Below are positions 25,493-35,623 of a DNA stretch of 64,000 nt, in pieces (the first letter of the stretch is position 1; each line of letters starts with the position of its first letter). A program made the position numbers and the translations under genes. The notes under the pieces are model-generated. The model saw nothing but the letters and a program-made list of their open reading frames with translations. It was not told where the DNA came from and searched no databases. Origin of the DNA: Polynucleobacter sp. MWH-UH23A (lineage in GTDB: Bacteria > Pseudomonadota > Gammaproteobacteria > Burkholderiales > Burkholderiaceae); NCBI RefSeq assembly GCF_040409805.1, contig NZ_CP099572.1, positions 1,178,001 through 1,242,000 of the forward strand, in the 5' to 3' direction.

Positions 25493-27031
25493 TTAGTCTT
25501 CGGTTGCCAGATGCAAATGCAGCTGCGAGCGAGCAAAATCACTTGAATCACGCTGACGGTCAGCCTTAGCTGCAGAGGAATTACGTTGCGCCTCTAAAGC
25601 ATCTAAATACGACTCATTGATATCGCCAGTAATGTAATTGCCATCAAAACAAGAGGCTTCAAAGTTCTGAATCTTAGGATTAATGTCACGAACCGCCTGT
25701 TTCATATCCTCAACACTTTGGTAGATCAACTGATCGGCACCAATCATCTTATTGATTTCTTCATCTGTGCGACCATAAGCCACTAACTCGCTACGAGTTG
25801 GCATATCTATACCGTACACATTAGGAAAACGTACTGGTGGCGCAGCTGAGGCAAATATCACTTTTTTGGCGCCAGACTCGCGCGCCATTTGCACGATCTC
25901 AAAAGAAGTGGTTCCGCGAACAATTGAGTCATCAACAATCAAGATTGTCTTATCCTTGAATTCCACACGCATCGCATTCAGTTTTTGACGAACTGATTTC
26001 TTGCGAACGGCCTGACCAGGCATGATGAAGGTGCGGCCAATGTAGCGATTCTTGAAAAACCCTTCGCGATAATCCACACCCAGATTTTTAGCTACTTGCA
26101 TCGCAGCAGGACGACTAGAATCCGGAATTGGCATGACTACATCGATCTCATCAACGTTCGTCTCTTTGCGAATCTTCTCCGCCAAGTAATCACCCATGCG
26201 CATGCGCACGTTATAGACAGTCACCCCATCGATAGTGGAATCGGGACGAGCCATATAAACATATTCAAAGATACATGGTGTGAGAACGGCATTTGCAACA
26301 CATTGGCGAGCATAGAAGTTCCCATCCAAATCGATATAAATCGCTTCCCCTGGATTGACATCACGCACAAATGTGAAACCAAGACCCTCCAGAGCGACCG
26401 ACTCTGAGGCAACCATCCATTCAGGGCCTTGAGGGGTATCAATTCGGCCAATGCACAAAGGACGAATACCAAATGGATCGCGGAATGCTAGAAGCCCATA
26501 GCCGGCAATCAAGGAAACAACAGCGTAAGAGCCTTTAACGCGACTAGCAACGCCAGTAACCGCATTAAACATTGCGCCCTCATCTAAGGCAGCACTGTTA
26601 GTTTCCCTCTGAAGTTCATCAGCCAAAACATTTAGTAATACTTCGGTATCTGAGCTAGTGTTGATGTGACGACGATCACGGTAAGCCATCTCAACGCGCA
26701 AACTCGGAGCATTAGTAAGATTACCGTTATGCGCCAATATAATTCCGTATGGAGCGCTTACATAAAATGGTTGTGCTTCCTCTTCGCTACTAGCAGAGCC
26801 AGCCGTTGGATAGCGCACCTGACCAATACCAGCATTACCCACTAAGCTACGCATATTGCGTGTTCTAAATACATCTCGCACCAAACCGTTAGCCTTGTGC
26901 ATCGTAAATGAATTGCCATTCATGGTGGCGATACCAGCAGCATCTTGACCGCGATGTTGCAAAAGCAACAAGGCATCATAAAGAAGCTGATTTACTGGTG
27001 AATGGGAAACGGTTCCGACAACGCCGCACAT
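25493..27031 (-). CDS. purF: Amidophosphoribosyltransferase
   Basis: First committed enzyme of purine synthesis: PRPP plus glutamine gives phosphoribosylamine. The 512 residues begin MCGVVGTV, so Cys2 becomes the N-terminal nucleophile of the glutaminase domain without a propeptide. The PRPP-binding loop is ILIVDDSIVRGTTSFEIVQM near residue 363, and IGQVRYPTAGSASSEEEAQP near residue 69 belongs to the glutaminase site. cvpA lies four bases upstream, the classical purF partner. Confidence 0.97.
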   Translation of the reverse strand: MCGVVGTVSHSPVNQLLYDALLLLQHRGQDAAGIATMNGNSFTMHKANGLVRDVFRTRNMRSLVGNAGIGQVRYPTAGSASSEEEAQPFYVSAPYGIILAHNGNLTNAPSLRVEMAYRDRRHINTSSDTEVLLNVLADELQRETNSAALDEGAMFNAVTGVASRVKGSYAVVSLIAGYGLLAFRDPFGIRPLCIGRIDTPQGPEWMVASESVALEGLGFTFVRDVNPGEAIYIDLDGNFYARQCVANAVLTPCIFEYVYMARPDSTIDGVTVYNVRMRMGDYLAEKIRKETNVDEIDVVMPIPDSSRPAAMQVAKNLGVDYREGFFKNRYIGRTFIMPGQAVRKKSVRQKLNAMRVEFKDKTILIVDDSIVRGTTSFEIVQMARESGAKKVIFASAAPPVRFPNVYGIDMPTRSELVAYGRTDEEINKMIGADQLIYQSVEDMKQAVRDINPKIQNFEASCFDGNYITGDINESYLDALEAQRNSSAAKADRQRDSSDFARSQLHLHLATED

Positions 27032-27035
27032 ATCG

Positions 27036-27602
27036 CTAGATTCCTATTGTTAATTTAGGAGTAATGGTTGGGGTAACTTTTGGCATGGCATCGCTTAACT
27101 GTTTTGCCCAATCACTTGGAAGCCATCCTTTTATCAAGCCAGTTGCCATATCAACCGCTGGTCGAGTAATTGCATTCTTCCAAGCCATACTTTGCGGGAT
27201 TGGGGTCAAGGCTGCTAATGTGGCTAACACCACAACAATTAAGCCGCCGCGCGCTAGGCCAAACACTAAACCCAGGAAGCGATCCGTCAGACTCAAACCT
27301 GCAGACAAAATAATCTTTTGTACAACACCGCCAAATAAGCCGCAAACAATTAAGGTCAAGATAAACAAAATTAAGAAACTTAATCCAAGACTTAACAGCT
27401 CTTCTAGGTGAAAAGTCGAGAGCCATTCAGTGGAGAGATAGTTACTGTAATGGTAGGCAACCCAGGCGGCCACGAACCACGAGGCTAGAGCGAGAACTTC
27501 TTTAAATAGCCCCCTAGAGATCCCCACTAAAGCCGAAACCAAAAGTACAACTAGGGTGAAGTAATCCACCGAAGTTAGTTTTAAGGTGGATAAATATTCC
27601 AT
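27036..27602 (-). CDS. cvpA: CvpA family membrane protein
   Basis: A 188-residue inner-membrane protein with about four hydrophobic segments, starting with DYFTLVVLLVSALVGISRG near residue 14. CvpA was named for colicin V production; its cellular role remains unclear although it is widely linked to purF. The motif FGLARGGLIVVVLATLAAL near residue 113 is typical. It overlaps the preceding SPOR-protein gene by one base (TAATG) and lies four bases before purF, so the three are translationally close. Confidence 0.93.
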   Translation of the reverse strand: MEYLSTLKLTSVDYFTLVVLLVSALVGISRGLFKEVLALASWFVAAWVAYHYSNYLSTEWLSTFHLEELLSLGLSFLILFILTLIVCGLFGGVVQKIILSAGLSLTDRFLGLVFGLARGGLIVVVLATLAALTPIPQSMAWKNAITRPAVDMATGLIKGWLPSDWAKQLSDAMPKVTPTITPKLTIGI

Positions 27603-28375
27603 TACTGCTTAGCACTCTCTACAATTTTGGCAGTGGGATTCAAGGCTTTGATTTTCTTTAAGGCTGCCTCTGCCGCATCTCTGTCAGTAAATGGGCCAGC
27701 ACGGAATGCAGTCTGCTTTACTCCATCACTCTTTGTCTTGGTATACACAGCGTAAGGAATTTTGCTCTCTTTCAGTTTTGTGGTGACGTTCTTGACATTC
27801 TCTTCAGTCTCGAATGTGCCAACTGGAATGATGTACTTCACATTTGTTTTTGACGCTACGCTATCAGCTGTCTTAGCCGGATTATCAACCTTTGCCTTTG
27901 CGTTAGAAGCTGTCGCAACCACCTCTTCACCAGCCGCCAAGCCTAGAGCGGGCGGCTTAGCCTCAGCTTTTGCTTCAGGTGCAGGTGCAACTACTTTAGG
28001 CACCTCTGCTGGTACCTCTTGTTTTGTTTCTACTCTCGCTTTTTCTTCCGCTTTTGGTTCAGGCTTTGGGTCAGGAACCGGGGTTGGCAAACTCGTCACA
28101 ATATTGACTGCGATGTCATTACTAACAGCCTTAGGTTTGTTATCCAAAATACGCGGGAGTCCGACCACTGCAATCAACACCAAAACGGTTGCGCCGATTA
28201 AGCGATGACGAGCACGTTGTTGTTCAGGATCTTCGGTAAGAGCGAGTTCTTCAGACTCTAAGGCGCGTTGGAATGCGCGAGGCGCAGCTCTTTTGGTGGA
28301 GCGACGCCCCACAGACCCTGCTTCAAGGTCATCAGACTGAGTTTTTCGCTTAAAAAAGCTTGGTAAACGAATCAT
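27602..28375 (-). CDS. SPOR-domain cell-division-type protein (DedD-like)
   Basis: A 257-residue inner-membrane protein. A basic cytoplasmic N-terminus is followed by one membrane segment (LIGATVLVLIAVVGLPRIL near residue 59), then a Pro/Ala/Lys/Glu-rich linker of about 90 residues, and a C-terminal SPOR domain from about residue 178 (YIIPVGTFETEENVKNVTTK). SPOR domains bind denuded glycan strands at the septum. Architecture and position between folC and cvpA correspond to DedD, though sequence identity outside the SPOR domain cannot be judged by eye. Confidence 0.88.
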   Translation of the reverse strand: MIRLPSFFKRKTQSDDLEAGSVGRRSTKRAAPRAFQRALESEELALTEDPEQQRARHRLIGATVLVLIAVVGLPRILDNKPKAVSNDIAVNIVTSLPTPVPDPKPEPKAEEKARVETKQEVPAEVPKVVAPAPEAKAEAKPPALGLAAGEEVVATASNAKAKVDNPAKTADSVASKTNVKYIIPVGTFETEENVKNVTTKLKESKIPYAVYTKTKSDGVKQTAFRAGPFTDRDAAEAALKKIKALNPTAKIVESAKQ

Positions 28376-28378
28376 GGA

Positions 28379-29704
28379 TCAATGCGCCTGGTTGTTTCGA
28401 TAAGCCATTACGCCTGCAACGGTATAGAAGGATCCGAAGATCACAATTCTATCACCCTCACGCGCCTGAGATAGCGCTTTTTGATACGCTAAAGCGGGAT
28501 TTTCGAAGATTTCAATCCCCCCGTCAGCCCCATTTTTAGGCTTGACCCCCATGGATTCGAGCTTCTGAGCTAAGGCTTTTGCGGACGCTGCCCTAGAGGT
28601 TGGCAAATCCGTGCAAAACCAAAAATCTACGATATTCAGGAGGGGCTTAATAACCCCTTCGATATCTTTGTCCGCCATGGCGCCAAAAATGGCATAAGTG
28701 TACGGGTGATAACCCATCTTATCCAAACCCTGCCCCAAAGTAGCTGCTGCATGAGGGTTATGAGCCACATCTAGCACAACTGTTGGCTGTCCCGGAAGAA
28801 CCTGAAAACGGCCAGGGAGCTCTACCATCGCAAAACCGTTACGTATATCTTGGGCGCTTACAGGCAAGCGCTGATGCAAGGCCATTAACGCCGCTATTAC
28901 TGCGGATGCGTTCAGGATTTGATTTGCACCCCGCAAGGCTGGATAACCCAAACCGCTGAAACGTTTTCCACGTCCTGCCCAACCCCACTGTTGCTTATCG
29001 CCTTGGAAGTTGTAATCTCGACCTTGCAACCAAAGATCACAACCCAATTTCTCAGCATAATCAATTAAGGATTCTGGCGGCACTGGGTCCCCACAGACAG
29101 CGGTATGCCCTGGACGAAAAATCCCTGCCTTCTCCAGACCAATTGCTTCGCGTGTACCACCCAAGAAATCGGCATGGTCAATATCAATGCTAGTGACAAT
29201 AGCGCAATCAGCGTCAACAATATTGACCGCATCCAAACGACCGCCCATGCCCACCTCTAGCACCACCGCATCTAAGTTCGACTTTGAGAATAAATACATG
29301 ATTGCCAAAGTCGTGAACTCAAAATAAGTGAGCGTTGGCGCATCAACCAAGCTAACACGCGCATTTTCAACAGCGGCGAAACTCTCAAGTAAGAGCGCAT
29401 CTTTGACTTCTTCGCCATTAATGCGGGCGCGCTCATTAAATACCAGAAGATGGGGTGAAGTATGGCAACCCACACGATAACCCGAGGCAAGTAAGATGCT
29501 TTCGAGATAGGCACATGTCGAGCCTTTGCCATTTGTGCCTGCGACCGTAATTACTGGACAATCAAAATGGAGATCTAATGCAGCCTTAACGCGATTAATG
29601 CGCTCAAGCCCCATATCGATACCGACTGGGTGAGCAGTTTCAAGGTGGCCAAGCCAAGCCTCGAGGCTATTAAAAAGAATTGGGTTTTGATGCGCGGTGC
29701 TCAA
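28379..29704 (-). CDS. folC: Bifunctional folylpolyglutamate/dihydrofolate synthase
   Basis: FolC adds glutamate to dihydropteroate and extends polyglutamate tails of folates. The P-loop VAGTNGKGSTCAYLESIL is about residue 55 from the chosen start. Other family blocks are YFEFTTLAIMYLF and VLEVGMGGRLDAVNIVDADC, and the C-terminal Mur ligase-like part includes VVLDVAHNPHAAATL. The start is unresolved: the frame is open to a GTG at 29785, overlapping accD by 77 bases. The TTG at 29704, just after the accD stop, and a GTG at 29725 are alternatives, and none has a clear ribosome-binding site. Confidence 0.93.
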   Translation of the reverse strand: MSTAHQNPILFNSLEAWLGHLETAHPVGIDMGLERINRVKAALDLHFDCPVITVAGTNGKGSTCAYLESILLASGYRVGCHTSPHLLVFNERARINGEEVKDALLLESFAAVENARVSLVDAPTLTYFEFTTLAIMYLFSKSNLDAVVLEVGMGGRLDAVNIVDADCAIVTSIDIDHADFLGGTREAIGLEKAGIFRPGHTAVCGDPVPPESLIDYAEKLGCDLWLQGRDYNFQGDKQQWGWAGRGKRFSGLGYPALRGANQILNASAVIAALMALHQRLPVSAQDIRNGFAMVELPGRFQVLPGQPTVVLDVAHNPHAAATLGQGLDKMGYHPYTYAIFGAMADKDIEGVIKPLLNIVDFWFCTDLPTSRAASAKALAQKLESMGVKPKNGADGGIEIFENPALAYQKALSQAREGDRIVIFGSFYTVAGVMAYRNNQAH

Positions 29705-29708
29705 GCGC

Positions 29709-30596
29709 TTAAACGGCTGAGCCACCCGCAATCGCAGGCTCTGGAAGTTTTTGCAATAAGGCCAGCAAACGCGCAATCTCGCCACGCATTTGTCGACGGT
29801 CGACGATCATGTCGATTCCACCCTTTTGCATTAAAAACTCTGAACGCTGAAATCCTTCAGGTAATTTTTCGCGAACAGTTTGCTCGATGACGCGCGGCCC
29901 AGCAAATCCAATCAATGCTTTTGGTTCAGCCATGACAACATCGCCCATGAATGCAAAACTAGCTGAGATTCCGCCCATAGTGGGATCAGTCAATACGCTG
30001 ATATAAGGCAAACCTTTTTTAGATAGCAAAGTCAACATTGAATTTGTCTTTGCCATCTGGAAAAGTGACAACAAGCTCTCTTGCATACGAGCGCCGCCCG
30101 TTGCAGTAATACATATAAACGCACACTTCTTATTGATAGCCTCTTGAACTCCACGCGCAAAGCGCTCGCCAACAACGGAGCCCATTGATCCGCCCATGTA
30201 CTGGAACTCAAAACAAGCAGCTACAACTGGAATGCTCTCAATCTTGCCACCCATCACAATCAAGGCCTCAGTTTCACCGGATGCATCATTTGCTTCTTTA
30301 ATGCGATCAGGGTACTTTTTGGAGTCCCTAAATTTCAAGGGATCGGTTGGATAGATATCAGCTCCGATTTCATAGCGACCCTTTTCGTCAAACAAACTAT
30401 TTAAACGCTGACGCGCACCGATCCGCATGTGGTGACTACATTTTGGGCAAACCGATAAATTTGCTTCAATGTCTGTACTGTAAAGAACGGTCTCACAACT
30501 CGGACACTTAACCCATAGTCCCTCTGGTACCGATTTGCGATTCGCTGGATCAGTATGTTGAATTTGGGGTGGGAGTAATTTATCTATCCAGCTCAT
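29709..30596 (-). CDS. accD: Acetyl-CoA carboxylase carboxyltransferase subunit beta
   Basis: AccD and AccA transfer carboxyl from biotin to acetyl-CoA, making malonyl-CoA for fatty acid synthesis. The 295-residue protein begins with the zinc ribbon CPSC and CPKC (residues near 32-54). The carboxyltransferase core contains [20 protein letters not shown] near residue 172 and [19 protein letters not shown] near residue 206. The gene follows trpA by five bases; accD with folC and trp genes is a common arrangement in betaproteobacteria. Confidence 0.96.
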   Translation of the reverse strand: MSWIDKLLPPQIQHTDPANRKSVPEGLWVKCPSCETVLYSTDIEANLSVCPKCSHHMRIGARQRLNSLFDEKGRYEIGADIYPTDPLKFRDSKKYPDRIKEANDASGETEALIVMGGKIESIPVVAACFEFQYMGGSMGSVVGERFARGVQEAINKKCAFICITATGGARMQESLLSLFQMAKTNSMLTLLSKKGLPYISVLTDPTMGGISASFAFMGDVVMAEPKALIGFAGPRVIEQTVREKLPEGFQRSEFLMQKGGIDMIVDRRQMRGEIARLLALLQKLPEPAIAGGSAV

Positions 30597-30601
30597 CAGT
30601 T

Positions 30602-31399
30602 TTAGCTATCCAATGCGTCGCGAATCTCACGAATAAAGGTTTCTAGTGATTGTACCGCCTGACCATGGGGTGCATCCTCCAATAAGCGAATAATGCGGCT
30701 GCCGATCACTACAGCATCGGCGCTAGCGGATACAGCCTTGGCACTGGCAGCATCGCTAATACCAAAGCCCACTGCGATCGGAATATCGGTTTCCCCGCGA
30801 ATTTTAGGAAGGATACTAGCCACATCTTGGGTATTCAGATGGGATGCTCCAGTAACTCCGCGCATTGATACGTAATAAATGTAGCCTGAAGCGATTTTTG
30901 CAGCCTCTTTAATGCGATCATGAGAGGAAGTTGGTGCCAACAAAAAGATGGGGTCGATACCCGCTGCCCGCATACGTGCAGCAAAATCTACGCACTCCTC
31001 CGGTGGGTAGTCAACTACTAATACACCATCCACACCGGCTGCTTTTGCCTCGCTCGCAAATCGCTCAGAGCCCATTTGCTCAACTGGATTGGCATAACCC
31101 ATCAACACCACCGGAGTCTTTGTATCCGTCTTACGAAATTCTTTAACCATTTCCAAGCATGAGTGCAATGACACACCTTGTGCTAACGCACGTTCAGATG
31201 ATCTTTGGATCACAGGACCATCTGCCATTGGATCAGAAAATGGCACGCCTAACTCGATTACGCTCGATCCACCACGCACCAATGCATGCATGAGTTCGAC
31301 AGTCAGTTTTGGATCTGGGTCACCCGCCGTAATAAAAGGAATCAATCCTTTTTTGCCTGTGGCTTTAAGCTCTTTAAATAATGCGGTAATTTTTGACAT
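30602..31399 (-). CDS. trpA: Tryptophan synthase alpha subunit
   Basis: TrpA cleaves indole-3-glycerol phosphate to indole and glyceraldehyde 3-phosphate; indole passes through a tunnel to TrpB. Length 265 residues, usual. The catalytic Glu is in [20 protein letters not shown] near residue 46, and the catalytic Asp in [13 protein letters not shown] near residue 123. Phosphate-binding residues are in [15 protein letters not shown] near residue 212. The start is preceded by an unusual A-rich purine leader with no canonical ribosome-binding site (see the repeat at 31408-31447). Confidence 0.96.
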   Translation of the reverse strand: MSKITALFKELKATGKKGLIPFITAGDPDPKLTVELMHALVRGGSSVIELGVPFSDPMADGPVIQRSSERALAQGVSLHSCLEMVKEFRKTDTKTPVVLMGYANPVEQMGSERFASEAKAAGVDGVLVVDYPPEECVDFAARMRAAGIDPIFLLAPTSSHDRIKEAAKIASGYIYYVSMRGVTGASHLNTQDVASILPKIRGETDIPIAVGFGISDAASAKAVSASADAVVIGSRIIRLLEDAPHGQAVQSLETFIREIRDALDS

Positions 31400-31407
31400 A
31401 AGGAAGT

Positions 31408-31447
31408 TTCTTTTTTTCTTTTTGTTTTTCTTTTTTTGTTTTTGCTT
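31408..31447. repeat. Homopurine/homopyrimidine-like tract between trpB and trpA
   Basis: The plus strand reads almost only T broken by single C or G. On the minus-strand transcript this is a run of A7-G, A5-C and A5-G units. It fills most of the 64-base trpB-trpA spacer. It lacks a Shine-Dalgarno match but resembles A-rich leaders that bind ribosomal protein S1. The mononucleotide runs could change length by slippage. Confidence 0.75.
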
Positions 31448-31463
31448 GTATTGACCTTAGCCA

Positions 31464-32657
31464 TTAACCTTCAGAGCCAGTTGCCTGTGCCACAGTATGC
31501 ATATCCTTATCACCGCGACCGGATAGGTTTACTAAGATAGTCTTATCTTTTGGTAGTGTTTTAGCTAGCTTGCAAGCATGTGCAATAGCATGGGAGGATT
31601 CCAAAGCAGGAATGATCCCCTCAATACGGCAGCAATCATGGAAAGCCTGTAAAGCCTCTTCATCGGTGATTGCAACATAATCAGCACGCCCTGAGTCCTT
31701 CAACCAAGCATGTTCAGGACCAACACCTGGATAGTCCATACCAGCAGATACAGAGTGCGTCTCAGAAATTTGACCGTTCTCATCTTGCAATAAGTAGGTG
31801 CGATTACCATGCAGAACACCAGGCTTACCAACGCAAAGAGCTGCAGAATGCAAGCCGCTGGTCAAGCCATGCCCTGCTGCTTCAACACCAATTAATTTGA
31901 CGTTGGGTACATCGATGTAGGGATAAAAAATACCCATTGCATTTGAACCACCACCCACGCATGCCAAAACGTAATCAGGTTGGTTGCCGGTCATCTCTGG
32001 CATTTGTACCTTGCACTCTTCACCAATGACACTTTGAAAATCGCGTACCATCATTGGATAAGGATGGGGTCCTGCTACTGTGCCAATAATGTAGAAGGTG
32101 TTATCAACATTGGTAACCCAGTCGCGCATAGCTTCATTCAGTGCGTCTTTTAAAGTTTTGGTGCCAGACTCTACCGGTACAACTTTGGCTCCCAGCAATT
32201 TCATACGGAAGACATTTTGCGCTTGGCGCGCTACGTCAACGGAGCCCTGATAAACAGTGCAATCTAAGCCAAAACGAGCGCAAATTGTTGCAGTCGCAAC
32301 ACCATGCTGCCCTGCGCCTGTTTCGGCAATAATGCGTGGTTTACCCATGCGCTTTGCCAGCATTGCTTGGCCAATCACATTATTAATTTTGTGGGCGCCT
32401 GTATGGTTTAAGTCTTCACGCTTGAGATAAATTTGCGCACCACCCAACATTTCACTCCAACGCTTTGCGTGATAGATGGGAGAAGGACGGCCAACGAAGT
32501 GTTTTAACTCGTAATGAAACTCTTCCAGAAATTCGGGATCATGCTGATACTTTGCATAAGCTTCTTTAAGCTCATCTAACGCATACATCAATGTCTCGGA
32601 AACGAACACACCACCATAAGGACCGAAGTGTCCTCGAGCATCTGGCTTGTCGTACAT
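31464..32657 (-). CDS. trpB: Tryptophan synthase beta subunit
   Basis: PLP enzyme condensing indole with serine to give tryptophan. The 397 residues match the family. The PLP lysine is in [20 protein letters not shown] near residue 83. The phosphate-binding loop [15 protein letters not shown] is near residue 230. Other landmarks are [20 protein letters not shown] near residue 111 and the C-terminal [12 protein letters not shown]. It lies between trpF, 30 bases upstream, and trpA, 64 bases downstream. Confidence 0.97.
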   Translation of the reverse strand: MYDKPDARGHFGPYGGVFVSETLMYALDELKEAYAKYQHDPEFLEEFHYELKHFVGRPSPIYHAKRWSEMLGGAQIYLKREDLNHTGAHKINNVIGQAMLAKRMGKPRIIAETGAGQHGVATATICARFGLDCTVYQGSVDVARQAQNVFRMKLLGAKVVPVESGTKTLKDALNEAMRDWVTNVDNTFYIIGTVAGPHPYPMMVRDFQSVIGEECKVQMPEMTGNQPDYVLACVGGGSNAMGIFYPYIDVPNVKLIGVEAAGHGLTSGLHSAALCVGKPGVLHGNRTYLLQDENGQISETHSVSAGMDYPGVGPEHAWLKDSGRADYVAITDEEALQAFHDCCRIEGIIPALESSHAIAHACKLAKTLPKDKTILVNLSGRGDKDMHTVAQATGSEG

Positions 32658-32687
32658 ATTTACCTCTTTTGATTTATTTACAGCAAT

Positions 32688-33365
32688 CTATTGGGGAGAT
32701 GTTTTAGCATCAGCAGCGCGCACAGCCTTAACAAATTGAGTCATGAGCGCGGCATCTTTGACACCCTTGCTGCTTTCAACGCCACTACTGACGTCAACCG
32801 CACAAGGATGAAGGCGAGCAATCGCCTCGCCCACGTTGTGCGCGTTCAATCCACCACTCAAAACGACCCGAGGCGCGTTTTCGCTTACCCATGTCTGTGG
32901 AATCCCCTGCCAATCAAAAGGAACGCCTCCGCCACCGTAGCCCTCTACTAGGGCGTCCAGCAGAAAAGCGTCTGCATCCCTATATTGTAGGGAAAAATCG
33001 TCAAATGCGAACTGCTTCCCAATGCGTGCAGCCTTCATCCAAGGCTCGTTTTGGGCTATTTGGGCGCATCTTTCCGGCGTCTCATCGCCATGAAACTGCC
33101 AAAGGGTAATTGGAGCGGCTGCACGAATAGCTGCAATTTCCTCGTCAGTAGCATTAACCAGCAAGCCAACCGCATCTATTCCAGCAGGAAGCCGAGCAAT
33201 AAGCTGGGCGGCAATATTGGGGGTTACGGCACGTACACTAGGTGGGTAAAACACAAAGCCGACGGCATCTACGCCTGCACTGACCGCTGCATCAATATCA
33301 GCTGAGGTGCGTAAACCACAGATTTTGACCCTTGTGCGACCAGGTGAGTATGTCAGTAAGCCCAT
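32688..33365 (-). CDS. trpF: Phosphoribosylanthranilate isomerase
   Basis: TrpF isomerises phosphoribosylanthranilate to CdRP by an Amadori rearrangement. The 225-residue TIM barrel has the catalytic Cys in VKICGLRT near residue 13 and the catalytic Asp in FLLDALVEGYGGGGVPFDW near residue 135. VLSGGLNAHNVGEAI near residue 169 forms the phosphate site. It lies 16 bases after truA and 30 bases before trpB. trpC, trpD and trpE are not in the window. Confidence 0.95.
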   Translation of the reverse strand: MGLLTYSPGRTRVKICGLRTSADIDAAVSAGVDAVGFVFYPPSVRAVTPNIAAQLIARLPAGIDAVGLLVNATDEEIAAIRAAAPITLWQFHGDETPERCAQIAQNEPWMKAARIGKQFAFDDFSLQYRDADAFLLDALVEGYGGGGVPFDWQGIPQTWVSENAPRVVLSGGLNAHNVGEAIARLHPCAVDVSSGVESSKGVKDAALMTQFVKAVRAADAKTSPQ

Positions 33366-33381
33366 GGGTCAATGATAAGGC

Positions 33382-34212
33382 TTAAGCCCCAATCAAGCTG
33401 TCTGGCAGCCAAGAGTTTTTCAACCAAGGGCTTGGGATACCAAACTCCTCGGGATAGGTAATTTTGGCTAAATACAGCCCATCCGGCATAAATGTGGGGG
33501 CTGCCATTTGACGATCTTTTGCGGCTAGCACTTCTGCCATCCACTCAGGCTTTCTTTTTCCTCGACCAATCATCAAAAATGAGCCAACTAAATTACGGAC
33601 CATATGGTGCAAAAAAGCATTACCGCGTATTTTGAAATACAGCCAGGGTTCTTCAGAGACGATGTCAATGGAATACATCGTTTTAACCGGCGTTTTACTT
33701 TGACACTCTGATGATCTAAACGAGCTGAAATCATGCTCACCGATAAGACAAGTCGCAGCTTCACGCATCGCATCAACATCAAACCATATATCGGGAGGCA
33801 ACATCACATAACCCGCTCTCTCATTCATCATCGGCGAACTGCACGGACCTGCATGCAATGCATAGATGTACGTGCGCTCGCTTGCGCTAAAGCGCGCACT
33901 AAATTCTTCCGAGACTTCGGTAGCCCAGTTCACCACAATCGACTTTGGCAAATAGGAGTTAACCCCCCTCACCCAAGAGAACATCTCACGTTCCACGTGT
34001 GTATCAAAATGCACTACCTGACCTAAAGCGTGAACACCAGCATCTGTTCTACCTGCCGTAATCGTTTGAATAGGCCCATCTTTGCTAGCCGCCTCCCCAA
34101 TAAATCCAGCGATTGCCTTTTCGAGTTCGCCCTGAATGGTGGCGTGCTTAGGCTGAAGCTGCCAGCCTGAATACGGGCTACCGTCGTATTGAAGACCCAG
34201 CGCGATTCGCAT
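33382..34212 (-). CDS. truA: tRNA pseudouridine(38-40) synthase
   Basis: TruA forms pseudouridine at positions 38-40 of many tRNAs. Length 276 residues, normal. The N-terminal block [20 protein letters not shown] and the catalytic Asp in [20 protein letters not shown] near residue 53 are clear. The C-terminal [20 protein letters not shown] near residue 205 is also a family signature. It stands between the fimV homologue (8 bases upstream) and trpF in a gene order common in proteobacteria. Confidence 0.96.
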   Translation of the reverse strand: MRIALGLQYDGSPYSGWQLQPKHATIQGELEKAIAGFIGEAASKDGPIQTITAGRTDAGVHALGQVVHFDTHVEREMFSWVRGVNSYLPKSIVVNWATEVSEEFSARFSASERTYIYALHAGPCSSPMMNERAGYVMLPPDIWFDVDAMREAATCLIGEHDFSSFRSSECQSKTPVKTMYSIDIVSEEPWLYFKIRGNAFLHHMVRNLVGSFLMIGRGKRKPEWMAEVLAAKDRQMAAPTFMPDGLYLAKITYPEEFGIPSPWLKNSWLPDSLIGA

Positions 34213-34220
34213 TGCCCGTC

Positions 34221-35615
34221 TTAGGATTGACGATGTGCAAGTTCCGACAACAAGCCCTGGGCTTCAATCGTAATTGCCGGATCAACTGTATTACTCACTT
34301 GCAATACTTCCTCAAGTGATTTCTTGGCGGCAGAAAAATCCTCAATGGTAATGTAAGCACGTGCAAGATTGAGCTTGACACGCAATGTGTCAGCCAAAGG
34401 ATTTGAGATTGGCTCTAATAATTTCTCTGAGCTTTGCTGAACAGGTGCTACAGGTTTTGATAAATCCAAATCAATTCCCGCAAATAAGGCTTTTGCACGT
34501 TCAGGTATTTCAAATGCTGATGAGCTAGTATTCGCTTGAGCTGGTGATGAAATAGGAGGCTCGATCCCCTCATGTATTGGGCTTTCAGAACGACGAGCGT
34601 GACGAGCCAATCCCCACAACAATAATCCAGCAAGAACTATCAGAGCAATAGCTAAAATGGTCAATCTAAATCCACCAAAAGCAAAATTATTATCGACCGC
34701 TTTTTTCTCTTTAGATCTATCAAGCAAGTGTTGCAAGTCAGCAATATTTTTCTCCAACTCAGCCACGCGCACTTTGGCTAGCTCTAATTCTTTCTCTTGG
34801 GCAACTAGATTTTCGGCATAGAGACGCTCTTGGTCACTACCTTCAGCGCTAGACCCAATCTTCAGACGATCCTGGGCGGATGTATCCGCTGACTTATTCG
34901 CAAGAGATTTATCACCGCTTTGACCTGTTTTAGCTTCATGCTCAGAACGCCACTCTTCATTTGCTTGCGCTACAAATTGATTTGCTTCTGCAGGGCTGAT
35001 CGAACGCAACAGCGCTTGACTAGGTCTATTAAGCTCAGTACCTGCGGCTAAGCGGTTGATGCTACCACTGGCAAATGCATCTGGATTAGCCTTGTATAAC
35101 GCCATGATGGTTTGATCAAGTGTTGCCCCTTCCAATTGTGGAGTCATCAAAGCAGCTATTTCGGATAGGGTTTGGCCAGGCTTTACAAGCACCTTCTGCG
35201 CATCACCCACTAACAAGGTGAACGTCTTTGTAATGCTACCGCTAGACCATGAGAGATTTACTAGCACATCCAAAAATGGATCATCTGTAATCGGTACAGA
35301 ATTGACTGTCTCTACTAAGACCATCAATTGTTCTTGGCGATTTCGGTAGACCATCGCCTGCGGATTTAAATCCAATATTTTTTGCGAAGCGCCAGTGCGC
35401 TCATAGACAACTTGATTAGGCAGCATCACCTTTAAAGACTCTAAAGCACTCAGCTCATCTGCATTGATCCGAATCGGAATCTCAACGCGCAGTGGCTCAC
35501 CGGGACGAGATTGCAACTGAGGCGACCCAAAAGAGACCGCCCATGCTGAAGAGGCCCAACCGAGCCATACAAAGCAAAGTGCTTTTAGAAAGCCAATTTG
35601 AGTCTTGTGCGACAT
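34221..35615 (-). CDS. FimV/HubP-family peptidoglycan-binding polar protein
   Basis: A 464-residue inner-membrane protein of the FimV family, which organises the cell pole and type IV pili in relatives. It has a signal peptide ([14 protein letters not shown]), an N-terminal FimV domain ([20 protein letters not shown] near residue 27), and a LysM-like peptidoglycan-binding segment ([16 protein letters not shown] near residue 150). A coiled coil follows ([20 protein letters not shown] near residue 274). A membrane helix ([19 protein letters not shown] near residue 317) and a C-terminal FimV-type helical repeat ([20 protein letters not shown]) complete it. It is shorter than long Pseudomonas FimV. 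Confidence 0.9.
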   Translation of the reverse strand: MSHKTQIGFLKALCFVWLGWASSAWAVSFGSPQLQSRPGEPLRVEIPIRINADELSALESLKVMLPNQVVYERTGASQKILDLNPQAMVYRNRQEQLMVLVETVNSVPITDDPFLDVLVNLSWSSGSITKTFTLLVGDAQKVLVKPGQTLSEIAALMTPQLEGATLDQTIMALYKANPDAFASGSINRLAAGTELNRPSQALLRSISPAEANQFVAQANEEWRSEHEAKTGQSGDKSLANKSADTSAQDRLKIGSSAEGSDQERLYAENLVAQEKELELAKVRVAELEKNIADLQHLLDRSKEKKAVDNNFAFGGFRLTILAIALIVLAGLLLWGLARHARRSESPIHEGIEPPISSPAQANTSSSAFEIPERAKALFAGIDLDLSKPVAPVQQSSEKLLEPISNPLADTLRVKLNLARAYITIEDFSAAKKSLEEVLQVSNTVDPAITIEAQGLLSELAHRQS

Positions 35616-35623
35616 TAACGTAA

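Noticed and set aside
29705..29785. N-terminal extension of folC overlapping accD
   Set aside because: The extra 27 residues are Arg/Leu-rich, unlike FolC, and coincide with conserved accD coding sequence.
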